64,000 bases of DNA, taken from Variovorax sp. PCZ-1. GTDB taxonomy: Bacteria; Pseudomonadota; Gammaproteobacteria; Burkholderiales; Burkholderiaceae_C. The stretch covers positions 124,001-188,000 of the forward strand of contig NZ_JAHCDN010000002.1 in the NCBI RefSeq assembly GCF_018413605.1. The letters are read 5' to 3'. The notes under the pieces are model-generated. The model saw only the letters and a list, made by a program, of their open reading frames with translations, had not been told where the DNA came from and ran no database searches. This document shows, one piece after another, positions 53,672-62,511 of this stretch. Within the stretch, counting starts at the first letter, position 1, and each line of letters opens with the position of its first letter. The position numbers and the translations under genes were made by a program.

Positions 53672-53971
53672 ATGAGCGCTGCCACATTCCCCGTCGTCCG
53701 CACCACAGCCGAAGACCGCGCTTTCGTCGAGTCCGTGCTGCGCCCCAATGAAACGCTTTCCAGCTTCATTCAAGAGAGCATCATGGAGCGTGCAAGAGCT
53801 CGCAAAGAAGATGAAGCGTTTTACGCGAGAGCGATGGAAGCATCTAGGCGAATTGATGCTGGCGGTAAAACTTACACCATTGATGAAGTCATGACTTCTC
53901 TGCGCGCCATGACGGAGAAGAAAAAACAAGAGCTTGCAGCAAAGGCCGCGTGTGAGAAGAAAGCTGCTTGA
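53672..53971 (+). CDS. YlcI/YnfO-type antitoxin
   Basis: This 99-residue protein has a FPVVRTTAEDRAFVESVLRP core followed by ETLSSFIQESIMERA and a charged, lysine-rich C-terminus. The first 50 residues match the YlcI/YnfO antitoxin family as I know it, with a ribbon-helix-helix-like DNA-binding pattern. AAAGGAG precedes the ATG at 53672. Its stop overlaps the start of the RelE/ParE toxin gene (TGATG). The palindrome upstream is the likely operator. Confidence 0.8.
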   Translation: MSAATFPVVRTTAEDRAFVESVLRPNETLSSFIQESIMERARARKEDEAFYARAMEASRRIDAGGKTYTIDEVMTSLRAMTEKKKQELAAKAACEKKAA

Positions 53972-54276
53972 TGCAGTCTTACACCGTCGCCATTGAGCAA
54001 ACCGCACTGGAAGACCTAGAACGCCTCTATGCTTTTTTGCTGGATGCTGCGCCAGAGTATGCAGACCAAGCCATGGAGCGCATCTACAAAAGCCTCAAGC
54101 TTTTAGAAGTCATACCGCACAGTTGCCGCAAGGCCAGTTTTCAGGACGGCGTGCAACTTCGTGAACTGATCATTGATCAAGGCAGCTCAGGGTACATCGC
54201 TTTATTTGAAATCCGGCCAGAGGGCGTTGTGTCAGTTTTGGCGATCAAGCATCAGCGTGAGAGTGACTATCACTAA
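53971..54276 (+). CDS. RelE/ParE-family toxin
   Basis: This 101-residue protein has the RelE/ParE pattern: YTVAIEQTALEDLERLYAFLLD in an N-terminal helical part, a central AMERIYKSLKLLEVIPHSCRKASF, and a C-terminal beta part LRELIIDQGSSGYIALFEIR. It begins on the last base of the antitoxin stop. Whether it is a ribosome-dependent RNase or a gyrase poison cannot be judged from sequence. Confidence 0.85.
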   Translation: MQSYTVAIEQTALEDLERLYAFLLDAAPEYADQAMERIYKSLKLLEVIPHSCRKASFQDGVQLRELIIDQGSSGYIALFEIRPEGVVSVLAIKHQRESDYH

Positions 54277-54313
54277 GTCGTAGTAATAAAATTGGCTGGG
54301 TGTATGGTGCAAT

Positions 54314-54333
54314 TTACTAGCTTGCGCTAGTAA
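54314..54333. terminator. Hairpin between convergent toxin and ApeA-like genes
   Basis: TTACTAGC-TTGC-GCTAGTAA is a perfect 8-bp stem with a 4-nt loop, in the 57-bp gap between the two converging genes. It is a possible bidirectional terminator; there is no long T-run. Confidence 0.45.
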
Positions 54334-55830
54334 TTACATTTGATCAGCACGTTTAAGCTCGGCTAAGTGAGCGGTATATCCATCCCGGAATCTTGTGAAG
54401 CTATGCCCCCAGCCATACGGATTCTTCAGCCACCGCGGTGCATTCCAGCCCGCCTCGATAAAGTCTGACGCAGTGAAAATAAACTCAAGAGCATCTGTCA
54501 AGAATGGCGTGTGCGCTTCAAATTTTGAAAAATCAAAAGTTGCCGATGTTCCATGCACATAGAAATTACGACACTTCACGGCTAGACTGCCTACATATTG
54601 GAGTTCAGGAAATTTCTCACCTATTTGAAGCTCCACAATAGCAGCACGATGGGCAACTTTTTTCGGCAAAGATGGTTTACCAAGTCTGCCCAATGTAGAA
54701 AGTACGCTATCGCGCTCAGCACTTTTAGGTAGTCGCCGAAAAATATCGCGGCATGCATCATGGGCTTGGACAATATCTTCAGTCAGCGAGTTTGCTGTCG
54801 GCACGGCCTCTGGTGGAAGGATATCGAAAGCGTTTGCAGCAGCAACTAATCGGTCAGAATCATAAGTATTGGATTTAGTCAAGCAGTTGAGCATCTGTCC
54901 GCGTGCTCGCCTCCAGCCTCCGGAGCGAGCAATCCAAGCGATTAAGACTGTGTTGAATTCCTGACTACATCGAATTGGATCTAAAGGAATATCACCAGGA
55001 TGCGGAGCAAGTAATTTGTCCTCAATTCCGTTGCCCCATCTGTAACTAGGCACAATTTCTAAGGAAGTCTCAATGTCGTCTAGCACTTCGGTTGTTGTGA
55101 CAACTATCTCATCGATGCTCTGGCGACGGCCTGCAAAAAATGAAAGAAAACATGCAACTACGTACACTGAGTCGATAGCAGCATCAATTGTGGTGGACAC
55201 TTTGGGTTCAATAGATACGCGAATTTGATTTTGGATATGTACCCCGGATGTGCCTCCCGAGCTGTACTGCGGATAGTGTTTTACTAGTATTCGACCGACT
55301 TCGGTATCTGCTGAAGCAATGAGATTTTTGCCTGTAAAGTATCCGATGATTGGCCAGTCACCAGAGGAAACTGGGCGTAGCTTCCGACGTTCTTGCAGAA
55401 TAGTATCAATCACAGGCTCTGCGTCAATTAGCGTACCGAAAGCATCAAAATCATAGAAAAGTGTATGCAAATCAGTAGTGCTGAAATGAATCGCTTTCAC
55501 TGAGTTACCGATCGGCTCAATGTGGCATCGTCCAATGGCTGTGAAGTGTGGAAACACACTAGTTCGATACCTTCTATCCGTGTCGCTGAAACTTATAGTT
55601 CCATTACCAGCGCTAAGACAGTTCAGCAAAGTGAGATGCTCCCCGCTAAAGGCTCGCCCTCTAACTACCGAACCTTGGTCTATGTGAGGCAGCCACTTAT
55701 CTGAGTTCAGATCTAAGCTTGTCTGAGTCCCGTCCAACTTTAATTCTCCGACAACCTGATGATCGTCAGCCATAGCAAATAGGCCTAAATACCGCCTTGG
55801 ATTTTCCTTGGAGTCATTGTCTATTTTCAT
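54334..55830 (-). CDS. ApeA-like HEPN protein, candidate phage-defence gene
   Basis: This 498-residue protein resembles the ApeA family. Its N-terminal 300 residues are beta-rich, beginning YLGLFAMADDHQVVGELKLDGTQ, with VVACFLSFFAGRRQSIDEIV following. The C-terminal part is helical and carries KCRNFYVHGT near residue 420, which is the R-x4-H motif of HEPN ribonucleases. ApeA was reported as a single-gene anti-phage system with a HEPN domain, so an abortive-infection role is inferred. The gene is more A/T-rich than its neighbours, suggesting recent gain. It lies beside the toxin-antitoxin pair. Family assignment is by motif and architecture, not by search. Confidence 0.75.
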   Translation of the reverse strand: MKIDNDSKENPRRYLGLFAMADDHQVVGELKLDGTQTSLDLNSDKWLPHIDQGSVVRGRAFSGEHLTLLNCLSAGNGTISFSDTDRRYRTSVFPHFTAIGRCHIEPIGNSVKAIHFSTTDLHTLFYDFDAFGTLIDAEPVIDTILQERRKLRPVSSGDWPIIGYFTGKNLIASADTEVGRILVKHYPQYSSGGTSGVHIQNQIRVSIEPKVSTTIDAAIDSVYVVACFLSFFAGRRQSIDEIVVTTTEVLDDIETSLEIVPSYRWGNGIEDKLLAPHPGDIPLDPIRCSQEFNTVLIAWIARSGGWRRARGQMLNCLTKSNTYDSDRLVAAANAFDILPPEAVPTANSLTEDIVQAHDACRDIFRRLPKSAERDSVLSTLGRLGKPSLPKKVAHRAAIVELQIGEKFPELQYVGSLAVKCRNFYVHGTSATFDFSKFEAHTPFLTDALEFIFTASDFIEAGWNAPRWLKNPYGWGHSFTRFRDGYTAHLAELKRADQM

Positions 55831-55882
55831 GCCAAAAAAGACTTGTGGATAACCGTGAATCCTTACGTATGTGAGACGCTGT

Positions 55883-56461
55883 TCAAGCTTTCGGCAACGT
55901 CACCCCATGCTGTCCTTGGTATTTGCCGCCGCGATCTTTGTAGCTGGTTTCGCAGACTTCATCGCTTTCGAAGAAGAGCACTTGGGCGCAGCCTTCGCCG
56001 GCGTAGATTTTGGCGGGGAGGGGCGTGGTGTTGCTGAACTCTAGGGTCACGTAGCCTTCCCATTCGGGCTCGAAGGGGGTGACGTTGACGATGATGCCGC
56101 ATCTTGCATACGTGCTTTTGCCCAAGCAGATGGTGAGCACGTTGCGGGGGATGCGGAAGTATTCGACCGTGCGCGCTAGGGCGAAGCTGTTGGGGGGGAT
56201 GATGCAGCTGTCGCCGTGGAAATCGACGAAGCTTTTTTCATCGAAGTTTTTCGGGTCAACGACGGTACTGTGGATGTTGGTGAAGACTTTGAATTCGGGG
56301 GCGCAGCGGATGTCGTAGCCGTAGCTGCTGGTGCCGTAGCTGATGAGTTTTTGGCTCACGCCATTGACCTCGCGTGCGCGCACTTGGCCGGGTTCGAAGG
56401 GCTCGATCATGCCGTGTTGCTCGGCCATGCGGCGGATCCATTTGTCTGATTTGATGCTCAT
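55883..56461 (-). CDS. dcd: dCTP deaminase
   Basis: Dcd deaminates dCTP to dUTP, a source of dTMP. The 192-residue protein has the family blocks [36 protein letters not shown], the catalytic [25 protein letters not shown] with the essential glutamate, and the C-terminal [12 protein letters not shown]. This is the usual bacterial trimer-length enzyme without a fused dUTPase. Confidence 0.97.
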   Translation of the reverse strand: MSIKSDKWIRRMAEQHGMIEPFEPGQVRAREVNGVSQKLISYGTSSYGYDIRCAPEFKVFTNIHSTVVDPKNFDEKSFVDFHGDSCIIPPNSFALARTVEYFRIPRNVLTICLGKSTYARCGIIVNVTPFEPEWEGYVTLEFSNTTPLPAKIYAGEGCAQVLFFESDEVCETSYKDRGGKYQGQHGVTLPKA

Positions 56462-56505
56462 GATGGGATTCTAGGGGGAGTTTAAAGGCGCTTGATAGAA
56501 AGGCT

Positions 56506-56530
56506 TCGACAAGCTCAGCCCGAACGGAAA
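56506..56530 (-). repeat. Short dispersed repeat (GCTTCGACAAGCTCAG type)
   Basis: GCTTCGACAAGCTCAGCCCG followed by AACGG is the same family as the inverted pair at 21229-21285. It lies in the gap between dcd and the DUF2905 gene, on the dcd promoter side. Confidence 0.75.
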
Positions 56531-56531
56531 C

Positions 56532-56723
56532 TTAAATCACATAGCTGATCAGGGAAAACAGCAGGCTGAGCACGATGGTGGAGCCTAGCGGGATGTTGAT
56601 ATCCCTGCCGCGCATTTTGAAATTGAAATCGCCGGGAAGCCTGCCGAAGCCGAAGCGGCGCAGGAAGGGGGCGAGCCAGCTGAGCAGGAAGAGGGCGAGA
56701 ACGGTGATGAGGAGCCAGCGCAT
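56532..56723 (-). CDS. DUF2905 family membrane protein
   Basis: This 63-residue protein has two membrane helices: LLITVLALFLLSWLAPFL and TIVLSLLFSLISYVI. Between them lies FGRLPGDFNFKMRGRDINIPLGS, the DUF2905 signature. Function is unknown. I prefer the ATG at 56721-56723; the frame is open upstream for four codons. Repeat copy N lies directly upstream. Confidence 0.88.
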   Translation of the reverse strand: MRWLLITVLALFLLSWLAPFLRRFGFGRLPGDFNFKMRGRDINIPLGSTIVLSLLFSLISYVI

Positions 56724-56737
56724 GGGTTCACACAATC

Positions 56738-56806
56738 ACTATTGAAAGAATAGCACTCTGCGCAGTATCTATGCCGGCGAATGGCCACTTTTGGCATAAA
56801 AGTGAC
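56738..56806 (+). repeat. Interspersed repeat, copy N
   Basis: Stem ACTATTGAAAGAATAGC, core ACTCTGCGCAG, TATCT, ATGCCGGCGAA, tail TGGCATAAAAGTG. It separates the DUF2905 gene from the cupin gene, so it lies in their shared transcript if cotranscribed. Confidence 0.9.
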
Positions 56807-56818
56807 TCGATAAGGGGC

Positions 56819-57205
56819 TCATACTCTGCCGAAGTCATCCGCCAAGCGGGTGATGTCATCCTCACCCAAATAGCTGCCAAGCTGCACTTCCACGATCTCC
56901 ACGGGCTCTTCGGTGCGGTTGGCCAAGCGGTGAATTTGGCCGAGGGCAATGTCGCAATGCTGGCCAACTTCCAGCTTAATTTCGCGCATGCTGCCATCCG
57001 CTTGCCCAAGGGTGACAACGGCCTTACCGCGAACGACAAGCCAATGCTCGGCGCGCTGGGCATGCTTTTGTAGGCTGATTTGTTTGCCAGGATGCACACC
57101 GATGCGTTTGACTTTGAGACCAGGTGCTTCGTCGATGGATTCATACCAGCCCCAGGGGCGCTCGGTGCGTTCGACAGTGTGGTTGCGATAAGTCGTGGTG
57201 CTCAT
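56819..57205 (-). CDS. Cupin, mannose-6-phosphate isomerase-like (ManC C-terminal type)
   Basis: This 128-residue protein matches the C-terminal cupin of bifunctional mannose-1-phosphate guanylyltransferase / mannose-6-phosphate isomerases but stands alone: ERPWGWYESID, LKVKRIGVHPGKQISLQKH, RAEHWLVVRGKAVVTLG, and IHRLANRTEEPVEIVEVQLG with EDDITRLADDFGRV. The metal-binding histidines are present in LQKHAQRAEHW. A role in GDP-mannose supply is suggested by family and the phosphomannomutase at 50265, but is not shown. The ATG at 57203-57205 is chosen over an upstream TTG. Confidence 0.85.
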   Translation of the reverse strand: MSTTTYRNHTVERTERPWGWYESIDEAPGLKVKRIGVHPGKQISLQKHAQRAEHWLVVRGKAVVTLGQADGSMREIKLEVGQHCDIALGQIHRLANRTEEPVEIVEVQLGSYLGEDDITRLADDFGRV

Positions 57206-57228
57206 GGTTGCAGAAAACAAAGTAAAAA

Positions 57229-58326
57229 TTACAGGGTATGGCTGCGATCGCCTTGTGTGAAGCCGATCAGCTCCAAGTCTAAACCCTTGCCAAGTGCCAA
57301 AACCTTGAACAGCTCACCCATTTCGTGTTCATTGATCAATTTGGCCATTTGCACGCTTGGAATCTGCGCGAGCAGCTCTGCTTTTGATAGCAATCCGCAG
57401 TTGAGTAAGAAACGGCCTTGTGTTGCATAGCCCATCACATCCAGCCCTGCATCTTGCGCGGCGAGGGCTAGAGAAGTGAAGTTCACATGGGCGGTGATGT
57501 CTTTCATGCCGACATCGCTGAGCGGATCGGTGCCACTCCTGTGCTGCTGATGCGTCATCACCGTACCCATGTGGCGCTGGGGGTGGTAATACTCGGCTTC
57601 AGGAAAGCCGTAATCGATGAAGAAAGCCGCGCCTATTCTCAAATGCTCCGCCAACGTTTTCATCCAGGCTTCTTGCTGGGGGTGAATCTCCGTGAGGTAA
57701 TCATGGTTTCCAGCAGGCTCAAGAGGCGGGCGCAGGGTGGTGGGGTGGTCTTGCCAGACGAATTGGCCAGATTCTAGGGCGACACCTCGCTCGTGCCATT
57801 GCCCTTGGATCCGCGCCAAGAGCTTCACCGGCATCGCATCAAGCACTTCATTGCCAATCACCACGCCTTGCATCTGGGCAGGCAAAGCATCTAGCCATTG
57901 CACCTTATCGCCGAGGTGCGTCAAGCGCGCCTGCTGCCGTGCGCGCAGCTCAGATGAAATTTCAATGATGAAATAGTGTTCTAGCCCGCAAGAGATCTGC
58001 GCAAGATGCTCGCATATTTGTAGCGCAAGGATGCCGCTGCCTGCACCGAATTCGTAGATGCTGCGCGTTCCTGTAGCTTGTAAAACTTGCGCCGCTTGGG
58101 CAGCGATGCATTGGCCAAAAAGGGGCGAGAGCTCGGGCGCGGTGACGAAATCGCTCCCAGCTTCGCTCCCGAGTTTGGGCAAACCGTTGGTGTAATAACC
58201 CAAGCCAGGCGTGTAAAGCGCCGCTTGCATGAAATCATCAAAGGGCAGCCAGCCGCCGCGTTGAGCGATAAGCTGGGCGATGTGGGCACTGAGAGCCTCA
58301 GATACACTGGAAGATGTTGAGTTCAC
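57229..58326 (-). CDS. MidA/NDUFAF7-type SAM-dependent methyltransferase
   Basis: This 365-residue protein has the family order: FDDFMQAALYTPGLGYY, FVTAPELSPLFGQCIA, YEFGAGSGILALQICEHL with the SAM-binding glycine motif, then VVIGNEVLDAMPVKL and FIDYGFPEAEYYHPQR. In mitochondria the NDUFAF7 homologue methylates a complex I arginine; the bacterial substrate is unknown. The start is the GTG at 58326, 21 bp from the divergent SDR gene start. Confidence 0.93.
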   Translation of the reverse strand: MNSTSSSVSEALSAHIAQLIAQRGGWLPFDDFMQAALYTPGLGYYTNGLPKLGSEAGSDFVTAPELSPLFGQCIAAQAAQVLQATGTRSIYEFGAGSGILALQICEHLAQISCGLEHYFIIEISSELRARQQARLTHLGDKVQWLDALPAQMQGVVIGNEVLDAMPVKLLARIQGQWHERGVALESGQFVWQDHPTTLRPPLEPAGNHDYLTEIHPQQEAWMKTLAEHLRIGAAFFIDYGFPEAEYYHPQRHMGTVMTHQQHRSGTDPLSDVGMKDITAHVNFTSLALAAQDAGLDVMGYATQGRFLLNCGLLSKAELLAQIPSVQMAKLINEHEMGELFKVLALGKGLDLELIGFTQGDRSHTL

Positions 58327-58347
58327 ACCTGAGATTGTCCTGCATCT

Positions 58348-59139
58348 ATGCGTATTTCTTCTGATTCCCGGGTCGTTCTGGTTACCGGCGCGGCCAAGCG
58401 CTTAGGCCGCGAGATCGCGCTCGCATGCGCTAAGGCGGGCTGGCGTGTCGCTGTGCATTACCGTGGCTCGGAGGTGGATGCTATTGAAACAGTAGCGCTT
58501 TGCGCAGATTCTATGCCGGCCACAACGTTAAATGAAAGCCAGTTTCATTATAAATTCCAAGCAGATTTAAGCGACGAGGCCGCTACACGCGGCCTAGCCG
58601 CCCAGGTGATCGCGCACATGGGGCGGCTCGATGCTGTGGTCAACAGCGCAGCACTTTTTGAGCATGATGCCCCCGAGACCTTCAGCTATGCCGCCATGCA
58701 AAAGCATTTGGCGAGCAACACAGGGGCGGCCATCTTGCTCGCGCAGGCCTTGCATGCGCATGTGAAAGCGCGTGGTGACAACGGCGTTGTGGTGAATATG
58801 CTTGATCAGAAGCTTTGGAACCAAAACCCAGATTTTTTAAGCTACACGCTTTCCAAAGCTGCTTTGGAATCTGCCAACACCATGCTCGCCATGGGCTTGG
58901 CGCCGCAAGTGCGCGTGGTGGGCGTGGCGCCTGGCCTCACGCTCACGTCTCATATGCTCGAAGACGATAAATTCCAAGCACTGCACAAACTCTCGCCTCT
59001 GGGCCGAAGCTCCACGCCTGAAGATGTGTGCGCTGCCGTGCTGTTTGCGCTCACCAATTCGTCCATCACCGGAACGACGCTGCTGGTCGATGGTGGCCAA
59101 CACCTGATGAAATTCGACCGCGATTTTTCTTTGATGTAA
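58348..59139 (+). CDS. SDR oxidoreductase, FolM/pteridine reductase-like
   Basis: This 263-residue protein has VTGAAKRLGREIALACAKAG as the glycine motif, with R where pteridine reductases also differ from most SDRs, VVNSAALFEHDAPETF, MLDQKLWNQNPDFLSYTLSK with the YxxxK pair, and VAPGLTLTS. It is followed after 2 bp by folB, as is common for FolM, which reduces dihydromonapterin. Residues about 44-70 ([17 protein letters not shown] and following) are encoded by repeat copy O, placed where other members have a short turn before QADLSDE. Confidence 0.87.
   Translation: MRISSDSRVVLVTGAAKRLGREIALACAKAGWRVAVHYRGSEVDAIETVALCADSMPATTLNESQFHYKFQADLSDEAATRGLAAQVIAHMGRLDAVVNSAALFEHDAPETFSYAAMQKHLASNTGAAILLAQALHAHVKARGDNGVVVNMLDQKLWNQNPDFLSYTLSKAALESANTMLAMGLAPQVRVVGVAPGLTLTSHMLEDDKFQALHKLSPLGRSSTPEDVCAAVLFALTNSSITGTTLLVDGGQHLMKFDRDFSLM
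58480..58556 (+). repeat. Interspersed repeat, copy O (in frame inside folM-like gene)
   Basis: Stem GCTATTGAAACAGTAGC, core GCTTTGCGCAG, ATTCT, ATGCCGGCCACAA and an A/T-rich tail. The gene reads it in the sense direction as [14 protein letters not shown], the same frame as in the lnt terminus (copy H). Confidence 0.85.
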
Positions 59140-59141
59140 CT

Positions 59142-59522
59142 ATGCCTCATACCAACAGCCCACGCGGCACGCAAATCCTCCAGCTCACCGGCCTGCGCTT
59201 CGATGCGAACTTAGGCATTTTGGAGAGCGAAAAAACCAAGCCACAACCCATCCAAGTCGATACCGAGCTCAATCTCGGCACGCAACCACTCACCCCGCAA
59301 GACGATGAGATCAACCATGTGCTGGATTACCGCAAAGTGCGCCAAATCATCATTGACGAATGCACCGAGCGGCATATCAATTTGCTGGAAAGCCTGATCG
59401 GTAAAGTGGCCAGCCGCTTGATGCAATTGCCCGGCGTGGTGGGTGTGCGTGTGAAGATCGCCAAGCTGGAGATCTTTGATGATTGCGAAGTGGCTATCGC
59501 CGTGGAGACGGGACAGTGGTGA
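59142..59522 (+). CDS. folB: Dihydroneopterin aldolase
   Basis: FolB converts dihydroneopterin in folate synthesis. The 126-residue protein has LQLTGLRFDANLGILESEK, VLDYRKVRQIIIDECTERHINLLESLIGKVASRLM, and VRVKIAKLEIFDDCEVAIAVE. It follows the FolM-like gene by 2 bp. Its last 29 bp overlap the 3' end of the membrane sensor gene on the opposite strand. Confidence 0.93.
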   Translation: MPHTNSPRGTQILQLTGLRFDANLGILESEKTKPQPIQVDTELNLGTQPLTPQDDEINHVLDYRKVRQIIIDECTERHINLLESLIGKVASRLMQLPGVVGVRVKIAKLEIFDDCEVAIAVETGQW

Positions 59523-61410
59523 TGGAGTCCAGCGACAAGTTGGAGATCTCATCACCCAAGATTTGATCCCAATGCTGCGCAAGCACTTCGGTGCTTGCAA
59601 ACTTGGGGCCACTGACCCAACTGCTTCCACCCTCAAGATAGCGAATGGGCTTGCTGCCCCAGCCCTCGCTATCCGCAATCAAGGCGCGTAAATCCTGATC
59701 CAACAGCTCAGGCAGCTGGGCATAGCGTTTGCGTGTGGTGGCGGCGATGCGAAATTTCAGCACCTCAACGCCGGGCTCGCTGGATTCGGGCATCAGGCCG
59801 AGGGCGACGATGCGCGCGAGGCGCTGGTTCAGCTCATCGCCCATTTGCACATCATGCATCAAGAGAGCCAACATTTTTCCATCCAGTCGCGCCACCACAT
59901 CGCTAGCTCTTGTGGCCGCGCGAAGCACACGCACACTGCGCTTGAGCAACTGTTCTAAATGCCGACGGCTATTTTCTGGTGTTTGTATTTCGATGTACGC
60001 CACGGCCACATCTTGATGTTGTGAAGATGATTCCGACCAATCGCGTTGAAAGCGATCCTTGAAAGCTTGTGCTGTCGCAAATCCAGTCAGAGGATCGGTG
60101 GTGGCTAAGGCGTTACTGCGCTCTATTTGACCGTGACGATGGTGGCCAAACCAGAGCAAACATATCGATAACAAACCCAATTCCAAAGCAAAAGCATACA
60201 AAGGCGCGTTGTAGCCAAATTCCGGCAAACCGATGATGCCTAGGGCATTGGCCATGAGGAAAATCACCGAGACGAACAAAGGTAAAAAGGTCAGCGCTGA
60301 CATCATGGCAAATTTGTTACCGCGCCAGGATGCCATGGCAATCAGACTGCAAGAGAGGAAGGCGCACACGATGATCACAGCTTGAGACAGCAAAATCGCA
60401 TGTATCCAAAATTCGCGTCCAACACTGGCTAATACCAGTGCGACAAAAACAGCAGAACCGCCAAGCCATTCGCAAAGCCTCGTCAACCATACTTTAGAGG
60501 CCGAAGGCATAAACATCAGCTTGCAAAACTGTAGCTGGGCTGCAAAGCCGATCAGTGCGAAACACGTTGCCGCGCTGCTAGGCCACTCACCACCCCAGGG
60601 CCAAAGATACTGGAAAGCGAGCCCCGAGTGGCTCAGGCAGGCGAATAAGGAGAAAAAGGCGTAGACAGCGTACCAAACAAACAAGATGTCGCGATGAAAA
60701 GCAAACAGCGCCATCGAAAGCACGACTGCAAGAAGCATGAAGCCAAAAGTGAGACCAAGCAAAACATAGTCGCGCTGCAAGTCTTCCACAAGGCCTGCTG
60801 CGGACAAAACTCTCATATCAAAGCTTGCCGCGATGCGGTGTGGCACATGCAAATACACCACCATTTGGCCGCCGGGTGAATTTTGCAAATCGCTGATGCT
60901 GGGGAGCGAAAAACGCGGAAACTGGCCTGGCAGAGACCACTGCTGAATTGCCAGAGAATCGCCAGAGCGCTGCACTTGCCAGCCTTCCCCTGGTTGTCCG
61001 ATCGGGGTGTATAGAGCGAGTTGATCGAGGTAGGGCTTTTGGATCTCAAGAACAGAGATAGCAGAAGGCTGTTGCTTGGCCACAGGCTCAGGCGCTCGCA
61101 AGCTGATTTTGAGCCAAAGCGATCGGTTCCGAGAAGTGTCTGTGATACGTAACTGGCCGGGCGGCAATTCAACAAACGATTCAGGTGGAAGGGCTTGTAT
61201 TTGCTCTAGGCGAAGCGAATTGTCCGCATTGCTCAATACGGCGATGCCAGCGATTTGCGCACTTGGATAGGCATCCACCATGCGGTATAGCTTGTCTTGT
61301 GACGCAGAGGGCTGAGAAAAGGCCTGTGGCATCAAAAATGCAAAGGCTAGAAGAATCCATGCTCTGATCACGTACCTCGTCGGTTGGGCATAGCGACGCA
61401 ACAAACTCAT
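59494..61410 (-). CDS. 7TMR-DISM membrane sensor with degenerate GGDEF domain
   Basis: This 638-residue protein has a signal sequence (RAWILLAFAFLMPQAFS), an extracytoplasmic 7TMR-DISMED2 beta-rich domain (about 40-190), seven membrane helices starting at YVLLGLTFGFMLLAVVLSMALF (about 210-420), and a cytoplasmic GGDEF-like domain starting at TTDPLTGFATAQAFKDRF. The active site GG[D/E]EF is replaced by ARLDGKMLALLM, so cyclic di-GMP synthesis is not expected. It may bind nucleotide or signal otherwise. It is convergent with folB. Confidence 0.88.
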   Translation of the reverse strand: MSLLRRYAQPTRYVIRAWILLAFAFLMPQAFSQPSASQDKLYRMVDAYPSAQIAGIAVLSNADNSLRLEQIQALPPESFVELPPGQLRITDTSRNRSLWLKISLRAPEPVAKQQPSAISVLEIQKPYLDQLALYTPIGQPGEGWQVQRSGDSLAIQQWSLPGQFPRFSLPSISDLQNSPGGQMVVYLHVPHRIAASFDMRVLSAAGLVEDLQRDYVLLGLTFGFMLLAVVLSMALFAFHRDILFVWYAVYAFFSLFACLSHSGLAFQYLWPWGGEWPSSAATCFALIGFAAQLQFCKLMFMPSASKVWLTRLCEWLGGSAVFVALVLASVGREFWIHAILLSQAVIIVCAFLSCSLIAMASWRGNKFAMMSALTFLPLFVSVIFLMANALGIIGLPEFGYNAPLYAFALELGLLSICLLWFGHHRHGQIERSNALATTDPLTGFATAQAFKDRFQRDWSESSSQHQDVAVAYIEIQTPENSRRHLEQLLKRSVRVLRAATRASDVVARLDGKMLALLMHDVQMGDELNQRLARIVALGLMPESSEPGVEVLKFRIAATTRKRYAQLPELLDQDLRALIADSEGWGSKPIRYLEGGSSWVSGPKFASTEVLAQHWDQILGDEISNLSLDSITTVPSPRR

Positions 61411-61458
61411 AAGCGAAACGTAAAAATGACTGGGTGCACGAAATGAGACAATAGCACA

Positions 61459-62439
61459 ATGCTACTTACAGACTCCTTGCTAACCAAAGGCCAACTCAGC
61501 GAAAACGACGCGCTGCGTGACAAATCGCCACGCCAATCGCTTGAAAACAACAAGCTTGAAAAGCGCCTGTGCCGCGAGGTGGGCAAAGCGATTGTGGAAT
61601 ACAACATGATCGAGCAGGGTGACCGCGTGATGGTCTGTCTCTCCGGCGGCAAAGACAGCTACACCATGCTGGATATTTTGCTCAAACTCCAGGCGCGTGC
61701 GCCGATTGATTTTGAGATCATTGCGGTGAATCTGGATCAGAAGCAGCCTGGCTTTCCGGAAGATGTGTTGCCGGCCTATCTCAAAGCCAAGGGCGTTGAG
61801 TTTCATATCGAAGAGCAGGATACCTATTCCATCGTGATGGACAAAATACCTGAAGGCAAGACGCTGTGCTCACTTTGCAGCCGCCTTCGCCGGGGTATTT
61901 TGTATCGCGTGGCCGATGAATTGAAATGCACGAAGATCGCGCTGGGGCATCATCGCGATGACATGTTGCAAACGCTGTTTTTGAACATGTTTTTTGGCGG
62001 CAAACTGAAGGGCATGCCACCCAAGCTGCAAAGCGACGATGGCAAACACATCGTGATCCGCCCACTCGCTTATGTGGATGAGCGCGATATCGTGCGCTAT
62101 TCCGAATGGCAGCAATTTCCAATCATCCCTTGCAACCTCTGCGGCAGCCAAGAAAATCTGCAACGCAAGCAGGTGGGCAATATGCTCAAGGATTGGCAGC
62201 GCAAATTCCCAGGGCGACTGGACAACATGCTGCATGCCTTGCAAAACGTTGTGCCATCGCATTTGATGGATGCGAAACTTCATGACTTCAAGAGCCTCAA
62301 AGCCAATGGCATCGCCAGCCAAGATGGCGACAAGGGGTTTGACCATGAATCATTTGATGGCAGTGACAACAGCGGCGATGAGGCTTGCGCCAGCCCCGCG
62401 ATGGATGACGCGGCCGGTCAAGTTATACGCTTCGTTTGA
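61459..62439 (+). CDS. ttcA: tRNA 2-thiocytidine biosynthesis protein
   Basis: TtcA thiolates cytidine 32 of tRNA with a 4Fe-4S cluster. The 326-residue protein has the PP-loop [13 protein letters not shown] at residues about 60-70, the cluster cysteines in [10 protein letters not shown] and CNLCGS, and [28 protein letters not shown]. Start MLLTDSLL. Repeat copy P lies immediately after its stop. Confidence 0.96.
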   Translation: MLLTDSLLTKGQLSENDALRDKSPRQSLENNKLEKRLCREVGKAIVEYNMIEQGDRVMVCLSGGKDSYTMLDILLKLQARAPIDFEIIAVNLDQKQPGFPEDVLPAYLKAKGVEFHIEEQDTYSIVMDKIPEGKTLCSLCSRLRRGILYRVADELKCTKIALGHHRDDMLQTLFLNMFFGGKLKGMPPKLQSDDGKHIVIRPLAYVDERDIVRYSEWQQFPIIPCNLCGSQENLQRKQVGNMLKDWQRKFPGRLDNMLHALQNVVPSHLMDAKLHDFKSLKANGIASQDGDKGFDHESFDGSDNSGDEACASPAMDDAAGQVIRFV

Positions 62440-62442
62440 AGG

Positions 62443-62511
62443 CGGCTTTTTTAAGCCTTTTAGCCACTTTGCCGGCGTATATTCTGCGCGGAGTGCTCTT
62501 AATTTGATAGT
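62443..62511 (-). repeat. Interspersed repeat, copy P (encodes part of lipoprotein start)
   Basis: On the minus strand: stem ACTATCAAATTAAGAGC, core ACTCCGCGCAG, ACGCCGGCAAAGTGGC and tail AAAAGGCTTAAAAAAGCC. On the plus strand it supplies GGAG and the codons around the start of the DUF4136 lipoprotein gene. Confidence 0.85.
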
